Counted from the stretch's first letter, positions 35,352 to 44,556 are shown. The stretch: DNA of 64,000 nucleotides from Roseivirga echinicomitans (GCF_001592935.1 NZ_LRDB01000001.1:248001-312000), one strand, 5' to 3'. The notes: generated from the sequence alone by a model not told the origin. Translations and numbers: made by a program.

Positions 35352-37919
35352 TTATGTTGTTTGATAATCTTCGTCTTTTATTTCTGGTTCAGGCACCCAA
35401 CTTGGACGATTAAACTCGTAATCCTCAAACTTAAATCCTTTAAGCTGCTCATTTGCTTTGACATAGCTATAAATTTTCCATAGGAGTTTCTTTTTAGGAA
35501 ATGCTGAAGTGGTTCTTTGAAGCCAATCTTCGAAGTTCTGCTGACTATCAAAAACTTGATTAGTAAAAGCATGAAAAGCATATTCACGGCCTGTCTCGCT
35601 TTGATTTAACGGAATAATAAGGTGTTCCAAATAGGATTCAGGCTCTTCGATGATTTTTTTCCTTAAAAGCTCATTTGCTTTTTCATTGATTTTAATTAGT
35701 CTGGACTGTTCCTCAACACTTTCTGTACAACGGCTATGAATTGTAAGAGCCAAATCATCGATAAGATTATTGGAGAGATATGTCTCCAATATTATCAGGT
35801 TCTGCTGAATAAAATCATCAAACGGTATAATGTCTAGAGACTTTTCTTTGTCATAAATGATTTGTAGTAGTATCTGCTGAATTAAATATGACCTTCTATT
35901 CACATCTTTTATAGAGTTTAACCATTCAAAAAACATAAACCGATAATCGTCAAATTTATAATCATCAATCTCACTTGTAAGACTGCTCAGTTCTGATGTT
36001 GATAGTAATCTTTCTTTGATGTCACGTATTTCTAGGAATCCTGAAGTTAACATATGGAACCACAAAGAATAAACTCTTTTGAAGGCAGTAGGTGACGTAA
36101 ATTTCTCAATGTCTGACAATCTGCCTAGTAGCTGTGATTTAAGATTCTTTGATGAGATATCTTGATAATACTCTTCGGCTGTAAGGGTTAATTCATTCAA
36201 ATACTTCTGAAATGTTGTTTCGGAGAAATAATTACCAAAGAGATTTACTCCAAAGATGATATTGAATCTTGATAACCACTGTATTGAAAGATTATTTGCC
36301 TCTTTCGAATTCCTTTGGAAAAGTGATTGTACTTCTTTTAAAAATAGCTTTACGTTCGCTTTTTGAGGTTTTTCAACAAAGGTCTCGAAAGATTTCCGTC
36401 CATGTGCTATTTGTTCGCTGCCTTCTGTATCCTTACCTGGATACTCTAGGAAAGTATCATTACCAACAGATTTAGCCATAAGAATATTATTATGATTGGC
36501 ATAAAAATAATCTAGTTCTCTAGCGAACTTTACTTTAAGAACTTGAATTCTGAAGAAGTCGTTTATGTCTACTTCTCGTCTTATATCTTCATCATATGTA
36601 AGCTTAATATTATTAGCCAAGCGAATAACATCTCGTAAATTTGTTATTAATGAACTTGCTGTATTTGAAGGAATTTCCATGGATGATCCAATCATTGAGC
36701 TAAGTCCAAAAAGTCCAACATCTATGCTAAAAAGGTTTTTAAGTTCATTTAAGTCCTCTTCAATCCTTATCGTCTCTTTTAGACATTCAATAAGCTTGTC
36801 TCTAAGTACAATTCTATCAAATCCTGGTAAGCTAATTTCGGCTTGAAATATCTTGTGAAGGTATTGGTGCGTATTGTGCTCATTAATGTCTTTGAGCGCT
36901 GTGGTAACATATTCTCTGTCAAAGGCCGCTAGGAAAAAGGTATTAGTAAAGCTACCTGTATTCCTTATTAACCTGAAGACTTCAATCACCTCGTCTTTAT
37001 CAAGCCGATCGATGTCATCAATTTCGATAAGTATTTTTCTTCCTATTGAAGTTATTATTCCATCTATTTCTTCATAAAGCTGTCTTAACGGTTTTGGAGG
37101 GTTAAATGCATCAACAAGGTCGTTGATGTTTTCCACAACAGTATTCCTTTTTAATACGGTTATAGAGTTTGAATACTCCTTTATAAGTGATCCAACTCTT
37201 GTTCTATATGGTGCCAAAGAAGTTTCAAATTCCTTGAAAAAATCCGTGATTATGCCCTTTGGGTTTTGACTTAACTTTGGGTTAAATCTTATTACAATCG
37301 CTGATTTATCTAGTTCTTGAAAGTGCTCAATGATTAGATTGACAAAAGATGTTTTTCCACTTCCCCACTCCGATGACAAAGCAAGTGCGAATGAATGGTC
37401 AAGAGAAGTGTTATGGATGTGATTTGAAATCTTTTGAGCATAATTCTTTCTTGAGAGCACATCATCTAAAGACTTTTCAATTGGAACATCGGCTATTAGG
37501 CTTAAGGACTTATTATTGTTCGATTTTCTCCTCTTATCATGTAGTCTATTCCTTACCTCTAGGACAACGCATGAAACAGGAATAAGTGCAAGTGCATGGA
37601 AATAAGGAACTTCTGAATCGAACCAGGTTAAATAGATCCAGTTGTCAAAACCGTAATAATAAACGAAATAAATTGAGACTAGCAGAGAGGTATAAATGAC
37701 CGTCCAATTTGAGATAATAGTTCTGCGCCTCCACAATAAAACTGAGTAGTAAATAAATCCAATTATTAGGAGGATTAGCAAAAACTCTAACCAACCAGAA
37801 CTATTGAACTTAGAGAGAATTGGATTTACAAGGTAACTATTGATTAGATCAACAGATTTATTTGGAAAAATAAGCGGGCCAAAAACTAGTACTACGATTA
37901 ATAAGATATGTTTTTTCAT
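35352..37919 (-). CDS. Membrane-anchored KAP-family P-loop NTPase
   Basis: The 855-residue protein has four N-terminal membrane helices (about 4-20, 45-62, 73-90 and 107-122). A KAP NTPase core follows with Walker A SSEWGSGKT (182-190) and Walker B KILIEIDDIDRLD (295-307), then NTFFLAAFDREYV. A long helical C-terminus of about 450 residues lacks recognisable domains. KAP NTPases are membrane-associated STAND-related ATPases, and bacterial ones are often found near defence genes. Its ATG overlaps the stop of the small restriction-methylation remnant (ATGA), so it was probably the downstream gene of that operon. Confidence 0.85.
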   Translation of the reverse strand: MKKHILLIVVLVFGPLIFPNKSVDLINSYLVNPILSKFNSSGWLEFLLILLIIGFIYYSVLLWRRRTIISNWTVIYTSLLVSIYFVYYYGFDNWIYLTWFDSEVPYFHALALIPVSCVVLEVRNRLHDKRRKSNNNKSLSLIADVPIEKSLDDVLSRKNYAQKISNHIHNTSLDHSFALALSSEWGSGKTSFVNLIIEHFQELDKSAIVIRFNPKLSQNPKGIITDFFKEFETSLAPYRTRVGSLIKEYSNSITVLKRNTVVENINDLVDAFNPPKPLRQLYEEIDGIITSIGRKILIEIDDIDRLDKDEVIEVFRLIRNTGSFTNTFFLAAFDREYVTTALKDINEHNTHQYLHKIFQAEISLPGFDRIVLRDKLIECLKETIRIEEDLNELKNLFSIDVGLFGLSSMIGSSMEIPSNTASSLITNLRDVIRLANNIKLTYDEDIRREVDINDFFRIQVLKVKFARELDYFYANHNNILMAKSVGNDTFLEYPGKDTEGSEQIAHGRKSFETFVEKPQKANVKLFLKEVQSLFQRNSKEANNLSIQWLSRFNIIFGVNLFGNYFSETTFQKYLNELTLTAEEYYQDISSKNLKSQLLGRLSDIEKFTSPTAFKRVYSLWFHMLTSGFLEIRDIKERLLSTSELSSLTSEIDDYKFDDYRFMFFEWLNSIKDVNRRSYLIQQILLQIIYDKEKSLDIIPFDDFIQQNLIILETYLSNNLIDDLALTIHSRCTESVEEQSRLIKINEKANELLRKKIIEEPESYLEHLIIPLNQSETGREYAFHAFTNQVFDSQQNFEDWLQRTTSAFPKKKLLWKIYSYVKANEQLKGFKFEDYEFNRPSWVPEPEIKDEDYQTT

Positions 37920-38188
37920 TTCTCACCCCCCTCCACAATCTCAACCTCCTCCTCACTCAGCGCATACAGCGCATAAACCATCAAATCAATTTCGCGCTCT
38001 AAAGCAGAAGTATTTGCCTGTGGGTTGCCCTTTTTGAGAGAAAGGATTTGTTCGACTTTGGCATCACCCACCTGACTTATCAAGTAGAGCAGGTTTTGCC
38101 TAAACGCATCAAGATCATTTCTAAAAAGCTTTACTTTTCGATAAGCTTGGTTAAGAGCGCCTTTTGGTTGTATGGGGTGGAGAAGCAT
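37916..38188 (-). pseudogene. Internally deleted type IIG restriction-methylation gene (N- and C-terminal ends joined)
   Basis: A reading frame of 90 residues from the ATG at 38188 (99 from an upstream TTG). The first half, IQPKGALNQAYRKVKLFRN then LDAFRQNLLYLI, resembles the extreme N-terminus of Eco57I-like type IIG or class I methylase/nuclease proteins. The last 40, NPQANTSALEREIDLMVYAL then SEEEVEIVEG, resemble their extreme C-terminus. About 1000 residues of nuclease, methylase and specificity region would be missing. The junction is in frame near VGDAKVEQILSLK. The stop overlaps the KAP start. A functional small protein cannot be excluded. The family reading is from memory. Confidence 0.6.
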
Positions 38189-38191
38189 TCT

Positions 38192-38199
38192 CAAAGATA
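38192..38199 (-). promoter_or_regulatory. Bacteroidota -7 box next to the remnant gene start (TATCTTTG on the minus strand)
   Basis: A TAnnTTTG match 3 bases before the ATG at 38188, which supports that start over the TTG at 38215 and suggests the remnant/KAP operon still has a promoter. Confidence 0.4.
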
Positions 38200-38306
38200 T
38201 TTCTTTCGCATTCAATTTTTAATATAAATATTGTTGTTTGATTTTGAATGATTTTTTGTCGACTATTATTTTCAAGCCCTGCAAGCACAAGCTTAAAGCC
38301 CTCTGG

Positions 38307-38327
38307 CAAACGGAGCGAAGGCCAAGC
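38307..38327. repeat. Left copy of a 21-bp direct repeat from the yccF 3' end
   Basis: 20 of 21 bases match 39606-39626, in the same orientation and 1299 bp apart. Read on the minus strand, 38294-38329 encodes CLAFAPFARGL and a stop, closely matching the YccF C-terminus (GLAFAPFGRGI and stop). This is a relic of a yccF 3' end. Confidence 0.7.
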
Positions 38328-38369
38328 AAATGATAGTGATAGAATTAATTTAGGTAGTGAGATTAATAG

Positions 38370-38385
38370 TGCAACAACTGTTGCA
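38370..38385. promoter_or_regulatory. Palindrome TGCAACA-AC-TGTTGCA, candidate operator 1
   Basis: Seven-base inverted arms around two bases. A second copy lies 43 bases downstream, and both precede the DUF1016 nuclease gene. Confidence 0.55.
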
Positions 38386-38412
38386 GAAGTGATAATGGTA
38401 AAGAAAGTAATA

Positions 38413-38430
38413 CTGCAACAGCTGTTGCAG
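38413..38430. promoter_or_regulatory. Perfect 18-bp palindrome CTGCAACAGCTGTTGCAG, candidate operator 2
   Basis: A fully self-complementary site ending 18 bases before the nuclease ATG at 38449. It could be a repressor site or the recognition site of a nuclease or invertase system. Confidence 0.6.
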
Positions 38431-38448
38431 AAATAGCATACACAGAAA

Positions 38449-39507
38449 ATGAATAAAGAATTGCATCGAGATAAAAGCTATGAGGACCTATTGCAGAATA
38501 TACTGCTAGAGATAGAAAGTCATAGAAAGAAAGCTTCAGAAGAGCTTACTATAACCATGATGCAGCTATACGATACTATTGGAAAACGTATAGTTGAAAA
38601 ACAAGAAGAAGAAGGTTGGGGTAAATCTATTGTTGAACAATTGGCAATGGATATAAATAAGGTTACTGGGTCTAAAGAAAGTTTCTCAAGCAGGAACCTA
38701 TGGTATATGAGACAATACCACCTTACCTATTTAGAAAATGAGGAACAACGCTTACTTTCTTACAGGGTTAACTGGGGTCAGAATATTCTCCTATTCACCA
38801 AGATTAAAGACGGGGAGGAAAGAAAATACTATTTGGAATGCACCATTGAAGCCGCATGGAGTAGAAACACCCTATTTAATGCTATTAAAAGTGAGGCTTA
38901 TAAGAATCATAGACTCAATAAAAAACAGAGCAATTTTAAAGCTACCCTACCTGCTCACTTTTCAGAACAGGCCAATGAAACCTTAAAAAGTGAATACACC
39001 CTAAGTTTTTTAGACATTGATGGTCCTATCCTAGAGCGGCAGTTGGAAAATAAAATTGTGGCCAGAATCAAGGACTTTGTTTTGGAGTTAGGCTATGGGT
39101 TCACCTATATGGGTAATCAATATAAACTCGTACTAAGAGATAAGGACTATTTTGTTGATCTTCTATTTTTCCATAGAAAGCTCAAATGCATTGTAGCCAT
39201 TGACTTGAAGATTGGAGAGTTTCAGCCAGAATTTGCCGGAAAAATGAATTTTTACCTTAACCTTCTTAATGAGCAAGTTCGATTGCCAGAAGAAAATCCT
39301 TCTATTGGTATTATACTTTGTGCAGAGAAGGACAATGTGGAGGTAGATTATGCGCTAATAGGCGTTCAGAATCCAATAGGAGTGGCAGAGTACACACTTA
39401 AGAAGAAACTTCCTCAAAAATACAAAGGAGAATTACCTGGCGTGAAAGAGCTTAAGACTAGGCTGACCAAAGAATTTAAAGCCAATCATAACAACGAAAA
39501 ATCATGA
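38449..39507 (+). CDS. DUF1016/YhcG-family PD-(D/E)xK nuclease
   Basis: The 352-residue protein has an N-terminal DUF1016_N helical domain (about 15-160: LTITMMQLYDTIGKRIVEKQ, FSSRNLWYMRQYHLTY, VNWGQNILL). A C-terminal PD-(D/E)xK nuclease domain follows (about 175-340) with D237-x14-D252-L-K254 in FVDLLFFHRKLKCIVAIDLKIG and the QPEFAGKMNFYLNLL segment. YhcG-type proteins are linked to restriction-like defence and recombination intermediates. The gene is bracketed by 21-bp direct repeats and preceded by two palindromes, which suggests recent mobility. Confidence 0.88.
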   Translation: MNKELHRDKSYEDLLQNILLEIESHRKKASEELTITMMQLYDTIGKRIVEKQEEEGWGKSIVEQLAMDINKVTGSKESFSSRNLWYMRQYHLTYLENEEQRLLSYRVNWGQNILLFTKIKDGEERKYYLECTIEAAWSRNTLFNAIKSEAYKNHRLNKKQSNFKATLPAHFSEQANETLKSEYTLSFLDIDGPILERQLENKIVARIKDFVLELGYGFTYMGNQYKLVLRDKDYFVDLLFFHRKLKCIVAIDLKIGEFQPEFAGKMNFYLNLLNEQVRLPEENPSIGIILCAEKDNVEVDYALIGVQNPIGVAEYTLKKKLPQKYKGELPGVKELKTRLTKEFKANHNNEKS

Positions 39508-39591
39508 CTTCCCTCTTTTCCTATTATACAACTGCTAAGGCATTACTTACTTTTTTTTAGTGGGCAAGGAACTACGGGCACAGCGTACCAA

Positions 39592-39957
39592 CTAAATCCC
39601 CCTCCCAAACGGAGCAAAGGCCAAGCCTGCGAGTTTAAAGTGTTGCATTCCAAAAGGAATACCGATAATGGTGATGCAAAAGATTAGCCCCCAAGCCAAG
39701 TGGGTAAGGAAGACCCAGAAGCCACCAAAAATAAACCAGATAATGTTTAAGGGAAGTGAAAGGCAACCGGTAAGTGTTCTCCCCCCTTCAATTCGTTGCC
39801 CAAAAGGCGCAAAACCTACAATGGCCAGTTTAAAGCACTGAATCCCAAATGGAATTCCTACAATGGTGAGACATAAGGCAATGCCGCCAATAATGTACTC
39901 CAAGGCGATCATCCAACCACCAAATACGATCCAGATTATGTTTCCGATTAAACTCAT
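39592..39957 (-). CDS. yccF: YccF-family small inner-membrane protein
   Basis: A 121-residue protein with two homologous YccF repeats: WIVFGGWMIALEYIIGGIALCLTIVGIPFGIQCFKLA and WFIFGGFWVFLTHLAWGLIFCITIIGIPFGMQHFKLA. There are about four membrane helices. Function is unknown, though the family is broadly conserved. Its start overlaps the stop of the preceding lipoprotein gene by 4 bases. Its 3' end is duplicated at 38307-38327. Confidence 0.9.
   Translation of the reverse strand: MSLIGNIIWIVFGGWMIALEYIIGGIALCLTIVGIPFGIQCFKLAIVGFAPFGQRIEGGRTLTGCLSLPLNIIWFIFGGFWVFLTHLAWGLIFCITIIGIPFGMQHFKLAGLAFAPFGRGI
39606..39626. repeat. Right copy of the 21-bp direct repeat, inside the yccF 3' end
   Basis: It pairs with 38307-38327 (20 of 21 identical) and covers the last codons of intact yccF. 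Together the two copies bracket 1.3 kb containing only the DUF1016 nuclease gene. Confidence 0.7.
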
Positions 39958-41141
39958 TTTACTTTCTTGAGCTCATAAATATAGAACTTATTATAATCGA
40001 GTTCTTCTTCCTCGTTTACATAAGGCACTAAGAGTTGGCTTTCATTTAACCTTACATACCTCAAAAGATCAATATCAGTTTCGAGCACCATTTTATCCTT
40101 AACAAAAAAGGAATACCGTGTCTCACTATTAGCCATTGCATATTTAGTTGCCTCTCCATAATCTGTAATACTAGTTGGTTCGGCAGCTCCCGTTTTGTAT
40201 CCGATCATGGTTATTTCACCATAGCTGTTCACATCTAGAATACTACTATTCAGCATTCCATAGATATAATTCAACTGGTTCGATCTACCGAAACCTTTGA
40301 GGGGATTTTCATGCTGATCTTCATAAGCAATACCTTGTGGTGTTCTGAAATTTCTCAAATCCAGATCAAGTGTACTTTCTAATTCAAATCCATTATTTAT
40401 GAGTTTATACTTATACAGTTTTGGCTCCAAGGGCAATACTAGCATCAGTTCCTCTTTCTGTTGATTATAGCTAATTTTAGGCTCATGGTTGTCAAGATAA
40501 AGTTCGTTAGTCCTGTATATTGAATTCTCTGGATAGGGTAATAATTCCGTTGGCTCTTGGCTTTTAGAATTAAATGCCTCCAACATCATAGCAGTATTAA
40601 AGTGGTCTTCCTTTAATTTGACACTCCCAAAATAGTTCTGACTCTTTGCTTTGATAATAGTGTTTACGCCATTTATTTCTACCGCATCGGGTTTGCCATC
40701 TATATAAGTTAAAGGAATATAGCCAGAGCCAGGAGTGAACTTTTCAAGATAATTCCAGTCGGCATCGAGGAAATAGTAAGCACCCGCACCCTCCACAACT
40801 ATATTATCTCCCAAATAGCCCAAGCCACTCATTCCAGGGCCAAAGTGCCCCGGCCCCTCTCCAGTCAGATCGACTGAACTTAACACATTCCCTTCTGCAT
40901 CAATTTCCATACAAGCCTTACTTTGAGTACCATAGGCTAAGAAACGATTCGTTTTTGGATTGAAATCTGTGATCTGAAGTGGCTCTAAAACTGGTACCAT
41001 TAAAGAATCTACTTTAACCAGCTCGTAGTTTCCTTCAAGGTTTGAGTTCTTACTCTCGGTGGAAGTGTTTGAAGAACAGGAGGCTATAGCCAAAAGTGAA
41101 AAAATTACTACTCCGAAGGGCTTAAGATGGTTTGCTTTCAT
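39954..41141 (-). CDS. Lipoprotein with six-bladed propeller-like fold
   Basis: The 395-residue protein has a lipoprotein signal (MKANHLKPFGVVIFSLLAIASC, acylated Cys at 22). A propeller-like body follows, with strands such as LVKVDSLMVPVLEPLQITDFNP, GNVLSSVDLTGEGPGHF and GLGYLGDNIVV. This fits the Bacteroidota 6-bladed or BF3164-like lipoprotein groups of unknown function. It is translationally coupled to yccF through a 4-base overlap. Confidence 0.72.
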   Translation of the reverse strand: MKANHLKPFGVVIFSLLAIASCSSNTSTESKNSNLEGNYELVKVDSLMVPVLEPLQITDFNPKTNRFLAYGTQSKACMEIDAEGNVLSSVDLTGEGPGHFGPGMSGLGYLGDNIVVEGAGAYYFLDADWNYLEKFTPGSGYIPLTYIDGKPDAVEINGVNTIIKAKSQNYFGSVKLKEDHFNTAMMLEAFNSKSQEPTELLPYPENSIYRTNELYLDNHEPKISYNQQKEELMLVLPLEPKLYKYKLINNGFELESTLDLDLRNFRTPQGIAYEDQHENPLKGFGRSNQLNYIYGMLNSSILDVNSYGEITMIGYKTGAAEPTSITDYGEATKYAMANSETRYSFFVKDKMVLETDIDLLRYVRLNESQLLVPYVNEEEELDYNKFYIYELKKVK

Positions 41142-41223
41142 ATCAATATGAAAGCTAATAGTTTATTGGAAAAAGAATAAATTATTTCGGCATTTTATTC
41201 AATAAGCAGACCAGTCAATGAGC

Positions 41224-41862
41224 CTAAATGTCCTTAAAAGAAAGCACCTCTAAACTCTCGGTATTCAATTCAAAAACCGTTGTGATGTTTTGCGCTTGAT
41301 TGAGTTGGTACTCGTGTAAATAAAAAGTAGATGCTTTTCCGCTGAGGTCAAGATGATAAGCCGAAAGATTAAAGTAGCTCAGGGCATTATTAATATCCAA
41401 AAGCTGATCGGTGAAAAGCTGTTGTTGTGTGCGATAGCTTTCTGGGAAAGTCTTCTGGTTTACTTTCAGTTTGGCTTTAAGCGCATTGTCTAATTTGATG
41501 TTCTCCATAATTAACTCATCAATCAAATCGATTTCAAAGCTGTTTTCCATGCTAAGAAAGGTATTAATCAAAGGGCTTTCAAACACCACGGAATAATCTA
41601 AAGCCAAGTTGAGCTTCGTTCTCACCGTATCCTGAATGGCCAGAACAGAAGTCATTAACGCTACATCAGACGATAGGAAATTATTGTCAATACGTTGAAA
41701 ACGAATGGGGTTATAGGCAATGTCATTCTCTAAATGCTCCAAAATGAAATAACGAATTTCGGCCTGAAATTTATCTTCACCATTTCTCCGGTCGCAACTG
41801 AACAGAGAAAATACAGTCAGGGCAAGGGCTAGCAAGGCATTTTTTCTAAAAGTATTATTCAT
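41224..41862 (-). CDS. Putative lipoprotein of unknown function
   Basis: The ATG at 41862 opens a lipoprotein signal (MNNTFRKNALLALALTVFSLFSC), giving 212 residues. The mature part is helical (IDELIMENIKLDNALKAKLKVN, YRTQQQLFTDQLLDINNAL). An upstream in-frame ATG 33 bases earlier adds a non-signal tail. No domain is recognised. Confidence 0.6.
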   Translation of the reverse strand: MNNTFRKNALLALALTVFSLFSCDRRNGEDKFQAEIRYFILEHLENDIAYNPIRFQRIDNNFLSSDVALMTSVLAIQDTVRTKLNLALDYSVVFESPLINTFLSMENSFEIDLIDELIMENIKLDNALKAKLKVNQKTFPESYRTQQQLFTDQLLDINNALSYFNLSAYHLDLSGKASTFYLHEYQLNQAQNITTVFELNTESLEVLSFKDI

Positions 41863-42242
41863 AATGCAGTGTGTTCGAAGGGGTGAATTCTGCAATTTTC
41901 AGGGTTTGATAATTCACCTTGAAAAATAACCATGCCTAGGTGAAAACTAGGAATGCTGAGCACAGAAAAAGCCCTGTTTTTAACTAGGCTTCGCGAATCC
42001 ATTCGGATATAGGAGAATAGCATAATAGTATTTTTGAGCTTGACCTATCCAATATCGTTAAAACAAATGAGTTGCGAAAGGATAGTTTTCGCCATTTTTA
42101 ATCTGCCTGTTCAATTGAGTTAAGCCAAATACACCCACCTATTGATAGCACTACGGACGGATTCTTTCAGCCGATATTTGTGTATCAGAAATATGCTTTC
42201 TGCGATTTGGCGTGAGCCTTCAGGATCGCATAAATGCGAAAT
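41863..42242. other. Gene-free stretch with one inverted repeat
   Basis: No credible reading frame or RNA was seen in these 380 bases. The only structure is the 8-base inverted pair GGTGAATT (41882-41889) and AATTCACC (41911-41918), 21 bases apart, just upstream of the lipoprotein gene. It could act as an operator or leader hairpin. Confidence 0.5.
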
Positions 42243-44525
42243 CTAATGCTTAAACATGTTAGCCGGAATAGCTTGCTTCTCTATATCAGGGCCTTGAAAG
42301 GCAACAGACAAAGTTTCACCCCCACCAGCCTCAAAATACTTAAGTAGAAAATTATGATAGCCAGCCCTCAAGGCAATTTCTCCCATTCGTTCCTGAGCGC
42401 CATGGGGACCATCATTATCAACCACCTTTTGACCATCGATATTAAGTACACTACCATCATCAGAAGTGGTGTAAAAAATGTAAATGCCATCGGTAGGGAC
42501 ATTGATAAGACCCTGGAATACCAGCCCAAATTTATCTGGTTGATTAGTAGGCAAGACAACATTGTCGGAAACAAAAGTAGAAGAAGCTCTTCCCTCAATT
42601 TGCCTTACACTTGAATAATTTCGAGTGTAAAGCATGGTTTGTAATCCATTATTTACTTTTAGAGGGTTCACGGATTCAACCAACTCAGCTTTCTTGTAAA
42701 CTCCCTGAACGATAGGACTGTATTTTCCTGTGGAAGTAACGGTTACCGCCTTTACTTGCAATTCCCTTTCAGCTATTTTCAGAATGAATGGAGCAGTATA
42801 TTCTATTGAATTTTTCGAAGGCTCACTTCCATCTGTTGTATAGAAAATTTTGGCGTCCGAATACGGCACTGAAAGTTCAATCTCAATTTCTTCGGAAAGT
42901 GTTAAGCCTTGCTTCAAACCTGCCGGAGCAGCCACATGATAATTGATGTTCTTTGAATCGAGCAGCTGGTATTGATATTTGAGCTTCTTCTGAAACCTTT
43001 CCCAGTTCTTATTTTCAGGGTTCGTCCAAACTGTTTCCGAAAGGGCCAACATACGTGGGAAAACCATGTATTCAACATGATCAGAGGTTTTCATATACTC
43101 TGTCCAAACATTGGCCTGAGCACCCAACACATGCTTTTGGTTTTCCTTAGAAAGCTCTTCTGGAACTGGCTCATAATCATACACATCTTGAAGCGTAGTA
43201 AAGCCACCAATGGCCAAAGGTTCTCCTTCTGGGCTCGCTTGGTAGTGGTCAAAGTAAGCAACACTGTTTGGTGTCATAATTACGTCATGGCCCTGCTCTG
43301 CGGCTTCAATACCTCCGGCTTCACCTCTCCACGACATTACCGTGGCTTCAGGTGCTAGGCCTCCTTCTAAAATTTCATCCCAACCAATGAGTTTTTTGCC
43401 CTTACTGATTAAGAACTTTTCAATTCTTTTGATGAAATAACTCTGCAATTCGAACTCGTCTTTTAAGCCTTCGCGTTTGATCACCGCCTGTGCTACTGCG
43501 CTTTCTTTCCAACGGTCTTTTGGCGCTTCATCGCCACCAATATGGATATACTGACCTGGAAAAAGCTCAACCACTTCTGAAAGTACATTTTCTAAGAAAG
43601 TAAATGTTGCTTCGCTTGGGCAGTAGATGTTCTTATCGACACCCCAAATGGTACTCACTTCAAACGGACCTGGCGTACAGCCTAGCTCTGGATAAGCCGC
43701 TAAAGCTGCCACACTATGCCCTGGCATTTCAATTTCTGGAATCACATTGATCTGTCTTTCCATGGCATAAGCCACAATTTCTTTCACCTCTTCTTGGGTG
43801 TAAAAACCACCATGAGGAATGCCATCGCCCACATATGGACTAAAATTTTTCTCTACCATGGTCTCTTTACGCATGCTGCCCACTTCCGTGAGCTTAGGGT
43901 ATTGCTTGATTTCAATTCTCCAGCCTTGGTCTTCGGTAAGGTGCCAATGGAAGTTGTTCATTTTGTAAAAGGCCATCATGTCCAAATACTTTTTCACGAA
44001 CTCAACAGGAAAAAAATGACGGCCCACATCAAGGTGCATTCCACGATAAACGAATCGAGGCTCATCATTGATTTTCATCACGGGCAGCTTTACGGCTTCT
44101 CCCTCTAGCGGTAATAATTGAATAAGCGATTGAACAGCATAAAACAAACCCTTTCCATTGGCGGCTTCGATTTTAACTCCTTCTTTGGAAGTACTCAGCA
44201 CATAGGCTTCTATGTTGTCTGAGCCAATTGATTTTTGTTGAATAGCAATGAAATTACTGCTGGGTGCATCTTCTTTTACTTTCACTGTCCAGTTAATTTC
44301 GGCCAAATAGTCTTTCAAATAGTTAGCAATCTTCTGTTCTTCTTCGCTTACTGCCACAATGGTTAGGCCTGAAGAAATGACCATCGTTTCGTTATCCCTG
44401 ATTTCCATACTTTGAGGCTGAGGAACAATTTGTACCGCACTAACCGCCAAATCTGGATAAGAATTAGACTGGCAAGAAAAGGCCAGAATGGCCAATAGAC
44501 TGAAAATTACCGCTGTTTTTTTCAT
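42243..44525 (-). CDS. GH20 beta-N-acetylhexosaminidase, lipoprotein
   Basis: The 760-residue protein starts with a lipoprotein signal (ILAFSC, Cys18). A GH20b alpha/beta domain (about 30-150) leads into the GH20 barrel (about 152-510: YRGMHLDVGRHFFPVEFVKKY, NNFHWHLTEDQGWRIEIK, catalytic pair in HIGGDEAPKDRW near 350). A chitobiase-type Ig-like domain follows (FYTTDGSEPSKNSIEYTAPF, about 550-605), then a PA14-like carbohydrate-binding domain (about 640-755: FQGLINVPTDGIYIFYTTSDDGS). It removes terminal GlcNAc/GalNAc from chitin oligomers or glycans. The neighbouring exported glycosylasparaginase-type gene suggests glycoprotein turnover. Confidence 0.93.
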   Translation of the reverse strand: MKKTAVIFSLLAILAFSCQSNSYPDLAVSAVQIVPQPQSMEIRDNETMVISSGLTIVAVSEEEQKIANYLKDYLAEINWTVKVKEDAPSSNFIAIQQKSIGSDNIEAYVLSTSKEGVKIEAANGKGLFYAVQSLIQLLPLEGEAVKLPVMKINDEPRFVYRGMHLDVGRHFFPVEFVKKYLDMMAFYKMNNFHWHLTEDQGWRIEIKQYPKLTEVGSMRKETMVEKNFSPYVGDGIPHGGFYTQEEVKEIVAYAMERQINVIPEIEMPGHSVAALAAYPELGCTPGPFEVSTIWGVDKNIYCPSEATFTFLENVLSEVVELFPGQYIHIGGDEAPKDRWKESAVAQAVIKREGLKDEFELQSYFIKRIEKFLISKGKKLIGWDEILEGGLAPEATVMSWRGEAGGIEAAEQGHDVIMTPNSVAYFDHYQASPEGEPLAIGGFTTLQDVYDYEPVPEELSKENQKHVLGAQANVWTEYMKTSDHVEYMVFPRMLALSETVWTNPENKNWERFQKKLKYQYQLLDSKNINYHVAAPAGLKQGLTLSEEIEIELSVPYSDAKIFYTTDGSEPSKNSIEYTAPFILKIAERELQVKAVTVTSTGKYSPIVQGVYKKAELVESVNPLKVNNGLQTMLYTRNYSSVRQIEGRASSTFVSDNVVLPTNQPDKFGLVFQGLINVPTDGIYIFYTTSDDGSVLNIDGQKVVDNDGPHGAQERMGEIALRAGYHNFLLKYFEAGGGETLSVAFQGPDIEKQAIPANMFKH

Positions 44526-44548
44526 AGGGAAAGATATTGAGATTCAAC

Positions 44549-44556
44549 CAAATATA
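44549..44556 (-). promoter_or_regulatory. Bacteroidota -7 box for the hexosaminidase gene (TATATTTG on the minus strand)
   Basis: A TAnnTTTG match 23 bases before the ATG at 44525, in the divergent intergenic region. Confidence 0.4.

Noticed and set aside
38248-38436. 62-codon frame carrying the yccF relic and the palindromes
   Set aside because: Its sequence is explained by the yccF 3' relic on the other strand and by the two palindromes. There is no protein-like pattern.
42226-42239. TCGCAT-AA-ATGCGA hairpin as terminator of the hexosaminidase gene
   Set aside because: The two-base loop and lack of a T-run make it a poor terminator; chance is likely.
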